Positions 60,480 through 64,000 of a stretch of 64,000 bases of DNA are shown here, in pieces; within the stretch, counting starts at the first letter, position 1; each line of letters opens with the position of its first letter. Under the pieces are notes generated by a model, which searched no databases, had not been told where the DNA came from, and saw only the letters and a list, made by a program, of their open reading frames with translations. The stretch spans positions 88,797,447 through 88,861,446 of the forward strand of contig OX344761.1 of the NCBI GenBank assembly GCA_947034895.1, given 5' to 3'. Source of the DNA: Rhytidiadelphus loreus. Taxonomy: Eukaryota; Streptophyta; Bryopsida; Hypnales; Hylocomiaceae. The translations under genes and the position numbers were made by a program.

Positions 60480-63400
60480 ATGGGGAGGAGACCTGGGACT
60501 CGAAGTGCCGCCACCATGGGACGGGGAGGCGACGGCGACGGGAGCGGAAGCGAGGACAGAGCTCGGGATGACGAAACCGGCATCAACAATTCTTCGACTC
60601 CTGCACAACTGCCGAACGAGGTAAGTTTTGCTCAAACTACACTTAACTGTAGTTGTCTTCCAGTGGGAGAGAGATTTAGGCGGTACAAGCTAGCAGAGCA
60701 GAAATTCTAATCTAGGGTTTCGGTGACTGGATCTGAAATTTTTGGTAGCTGCTGATCCAGCTTCCGGTCAAGTTAGCTTCTTCTCATCTCCGAGGGCAAC
60801 AATTAGATATTTGATTCATAGACACCTCTGTCTCCTCCGTGGTCCGAGATCTTCGACTCCTGCAAGACTGTTTGTATTCCTCCGACATCTACGGCTGCTC
60901 GGCCTGGCCCATCAGAGCATCAAAGATCCGGTATAGATGTACGGTTCAGGTATTCACGATGAAGCTCGCAGTCAAACTTGCATGCTGTTGGCTCCGTCTG
61001 AAATCTGTAGAAGTTAGATTTCAATTCGTCGCACTGTCCTCAATGTTTCGAGCGCTGGATCCTTAGGAGTGTCTGCAGCCTGTCGACGTCCAGGGCAGCT
61101 CGAACTGGCCCATCGGAGCTTCATTGAACAAGAGCAGATGGAAGGTGGACGAGTTTTTTTAAAATTTTCAGTATCCACAGTAGCTCGCAGTCAGGCTTGC
61201 ATCCTCCGTGTTTCGCGCCTGTCGCACTGTCCTCCGTGTTTCGAGACTGTCGACGTCTGGTGCAGCTCAAAATGGAACATCTGAGCTTTGAAGAACAAGA
61301 GCAGATGGACGAGTATGTTTAAAATTTTTTGGTAACCAGAGTAGCTCGCAGTCAGACTTGCATCGCAGTCAGACTTCCATATTCCAGTTTCAAAATAAGC
61401 TCGAATTGAAATCTATAGACGTTAGGTTTTGCTCTCTCCATTGTGAATCGAACAATTGATATATTACCGGAGAACAGGACTACCTGCAGCTTCTCGGCAC
61501 ATAGGGGTGGGTGACCTCAGGCATCGTGCAAATAGTTCAAATCATGCTTGATCGGAAATCGTATTGTGGCTTCAGGAAACCAGAACTAAGGTAACAGGAC
61601 TAGTTATTTTGTTAACCCCGACCATCACATTGGCGGGCTGCCTTCCTTCCTCTCGGCTCCGAGGCGAACGTGTAGAGCCTTGAAATCAGTCTCCCGTTCT
61701 CTCCTCCCTGTGATGACGACTTCAGTTTGGATGCCGGAATTCTCCCTCTCGGCGCCGAGGGCTGGTCTGGAATGGGAACACCAGACAACCGAATATGTAT
61801 TTCGAGGCAGATGTATTTCGAGACCATTCAATATTTGATTAGAGTGCTCTTTCCTTAGACTGATTTTAGATGAAATAAATTACGATCTCACCTTGATGTA
61901 GAGCTCCAACAGAAAGTTACAAGTTGGTATTAGATTAATAATTTATGAAAATCAATCTTTAACATCATTGACATGTCCATCTTACTATTCTTACATGATC
62001 ACTGTGATGATTAAAATTTGACCTAATCATATGCTCTCATATTTGTATAATTAATGATGTAAGCAAGAATTAGTTTAGATTCCATTTGAAGCTAATTTGC
62101 TAATTAATAGGTAAACAATCAACATCCACTAAATTCAACCTAGAATTATTTCAAATCGATCATCAAGTCCATTCATTGTTGCCGACTGAAGTGGACCTCT
62201 AGGCGCCGAGAGCAAGGAAAGACCCAAGCCATGTTGACTTTAAGGCAAAATCATGTCTAAATTTCATGGTGTTCGGCCAATGGATAGGGTCTATCTCTAG
62301 TTGACATACTGCAAATAATTGTTTTCTATGTGCATGAAAACCTTTTTTTGATAAGTAGTATTCTACTAAAAGACACCTCTCGGCCCCGAGAGGATGAACT
62401 GGACCATCCACCTTTGATGGATACAATTGATTAGATAGCCGTAAATCCATAATTTTGTAAGACCTACAAATTAAATATCATAAAACTTGGATTTTTAGAT
62501 TCTAAGCAGAATTAAGATGAACTAAAACAAGTCAATAGAAGGATTTTGATAACATGGACAAATTTTCTAGGATAAATTGTACCTCTCGGGGCCGAGAGGA
62601 ACGCGGACCCTTAAACTTGTGATCATGTACATGATTCGTGAGGGATACTTTACATATTATTTTTCTTGTATATTTCTAATATTCTTGAACTTCATTTCAT
62701 GCTTGTTGTTTTCTAGCAAAACCTAACACATTCATAGACACCTCTCGGCGCCGAGAGCTACATATATATGTGGACTTCTATAGATAGCATCATTCTATGA
62801 TGTTTTGTTAGTTGATATTCTAAGGTAATTTGGGGGGTTTAGGAGGAAAACGAAATTCTTTTTGGCACAGCCACTACATATATCCCAATGTTGTTTCGAT
62901 CTCAGACTAAAAGTGCTAGTCCTTAATGTCCATATGTTTTGCATATGTTGGATATCAGGCAGCCCTTAGTTATATTATAAGGTTAATGTGGAGATTAGGG
63001 TGATCAAGTGGGCAGGCTCAATTCCTTCCTCTCGGCGCCGAGAGCAAGGCTAGACCCCAAATTATACCTATTTAAATTTCAAATTGAGCCTAATAGTTTA
63101 TGTACTTGATCCAGTTCTGGCCTTCAAATATGTCCTCTCGGCACCGAGAGGACATGTTCTTCATAGTATGTTTGACATCTATTGGATAATGTTCCAGATT
63201 GTTATTTAGCAGTTTGTATCATTTATTGGAATTTCTGGTTTGGTTATATTTAGGAGAAGTCCTACGTTTGCATTGATATATCAAATACAAGATAATCTCT
63301 TGTACGTCTCGGCGCCGAGGCTGGATTAAGTGTGGAGTGAATAGATGATAAATTTCTCAGTTAGTATAGAATTATATTTTCCTTGCTTTTATAGTTGCCT

Positions 63401-64000
63401 AATCAATCATGATTTATATGCTTCTTTTATGTAGGTTCAGCTACAAGCACCTCCTGCACAAGAGGTTGTTACGATATCGGGCATGGTTGAATCCCATGCC
63501 TCCGATCAGCCGGCTATTGGGACAACTGATGACATTGATGATGGAGGTTCTGATGATGAAGAGGCAACGGATGAATTCACCTCTGAAGATGCCCTTCGTA
63601 GGTTTCAGAAAGTCAATTCGGTGGCTTCAATCTCCAGTTTAAGGATGAAGCCTCATGGAGTTTCTCGTCTCCGCATTCCATTGTGTCGTCTTGTGCAAAT
63701 GCCTATGGTTCATCCCGCATTACAGTGTGACTTGACGAGGCTAGAGCAAGAATATGTACATGGATACAGAGATGGGTCATCTGTTTTTTATGTTTCAGTT
63801 ACTAATGAACAAGGGGAAGAAGAGGTTGTGACTGACAGTGATAAAGTTGCATGGGGACCTCTCTGGATTGAGGAGAACGATATATTCAATGCACATTTGA
63901 ATGCTACCCCTGAATTGAAGCATCTTCAGAATTCCAAGTTTTTTGTTTGTGATGGGAACCATCGACTTCTGGCCTGGTCAGCCTACATTTCTCGCCACCA
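60480..64000 (+). CDS. Gene with ParB-like DGNHRxxA motif, 3' part outside the window
   Basis: Exon 1 is 60480-60620 (47 codons, Gly/Arg/Asp-rich). It is followed by a 2.8-kb intron with GAG|GTAAGT and TGTAG|GTT borders. Exon 2 opens at 63435 and stays open to the edge (188 codons), so the joined part is 235 residues. A second in-frame ATG at 60516 has the stronger context, GCCGCCACCATGG. Residues ~80-100 are an acidic linker (DDIDDGGSDDEEATDE). Further on come RLRIPLCRLVQMP and, just before the edge, FFVCDGNHRLLAW. That resembles the D/GxHR motif of the ParB/sulfiredoxin N-terminal fold, preceded by a long insertion. ParB-fold proteins bind or cut DNA, hydrolyse CTP, or sit beside DNA methyltransferases in bacteria and phages. 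The ParB call rests on one motif and needs the missing C-terminus. Confidence 0.5.
60840..61375. repeat. Three diverged ~160-220 bp tandem repeats in intron 1 of the ParB-like gene
   Basis: AGCTCGCAGTCA(A/G)(A/G)CTTGCAT recurs at 60963, 61182 and 61342. GTCGACGTC(C/T)... followed by CAGCTC...GGCCCATCGGAGCTT (or TGGAACATCTGAGCTTTG) and AACAAGAGCAGATGG recurs between them. Confidence 0.7.
61649..63320. repeat. Cluster of nine GC-rich 16-18 bp palindromes (CCTCTCGGCGCCGAGAGG) in intron 1
   Basis: Copies start at about 61649, 61745, 62196, 62376, 62582, 62741, 63028, 63134 and 63306; two more lie in the SWIM-gene intron at 54954 and 55063. The central dinucleotide varies (GCGC, CCCC, GGGG, CACC, CTCC) while the arms CCTCTCGG / CCGAGAGG are kept. 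Several copies share a 3' flank of the type GA(A/T)...GGACC or GCAAGG..AGACCC. They stand out sharply from the surrounding AT-rich intron. Confidence 0.9.

Noticed and set aside
61649..63320. CRISPR-like array from the regularly repeated short palindromes
   Set aside because: Spacing is irregular (about 100 to 450 bp), the host is a plant, and the units are perfect palindromes inside an intron with no cas genes.

Overview
The window looks like nuclear DNA of a land plant. It has GC-richer exons with GT..AG introns set in very AT-rich intergenic DNA, a GRAS transcription factor, an auxin-conjugate-type amidohydrolase and a plant-sized MutS2-Smr gene. The amount of decayed mobile DNA, the SWIM-type transposase and the ParB-like and methyltransferase-like genes suggest a non-seed plant, perhaps a bryophyte. 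That last step is inference; no marker in the window fixes the species. All exon joins below were read by eye from splice signals and reading phase.

Layout. 0-3.4 kb: a spliced, decayed gene on + whose 3' half resembles a beta-class DNA N4/N6 amino-methyltransferase. 3.4-8.7 kb: AT-rich DNA with minisatellites and a cluster of long foldback repeats. 9.5-11.6 kb: a small three-exon single-domain rhodanese (+). 12.4-17.6 kb: MutS2 with a C-terminal Smr domain (-). 17.6-22.6 kb: no intact gene, but an inverted copy of the GRAS leader and several MITE-like elements. 22.7-26.6 kb: GRAS gene with a long, internally duplicated leader (+). 27.8-33.5 kb: two tandem minus-strand paralogues of an unrecognised family with a CSxQCxH motif. 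36.3-39.5 kb: ILR1/IAR3-like M20 amidohydrolase (+). 39.5-53.4 kb: mobile-element graveyard with a DUF7869-type relic, a 187-bp CACTA MITE and a 593-bp element with an 8-9 bp target duplication. 53.4-57.4 kb: a two-exon, apparently intact SWIM-finger transposase-like gene (-). 60.5 kb to the right edge: a gene with a ParB-like motif (+), running off the window.

Three signals stand out. First, about eleven copies of an 18-bp GC-rich palindrome (core CTCTCGGCGCCGAGAG) sit in AT-rich DNA at 54.9-63.3 kb, all inside introns of the transposase-like and ParB-like genes. Second, a ParB-like gene at one end and a methyltransferase-like pseudogene at the other could be two pieces of one eukaryotic ParB-methyltransferase family. 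Third, the unknown tandem gene pair has conserved exon phases and a repeated putative metal-binding motif.

The housekeeping genes (rhodanese, MutS2, GRAS, amidohydrolase) show no functional linkage to each other, as expected for a plant chromosome.
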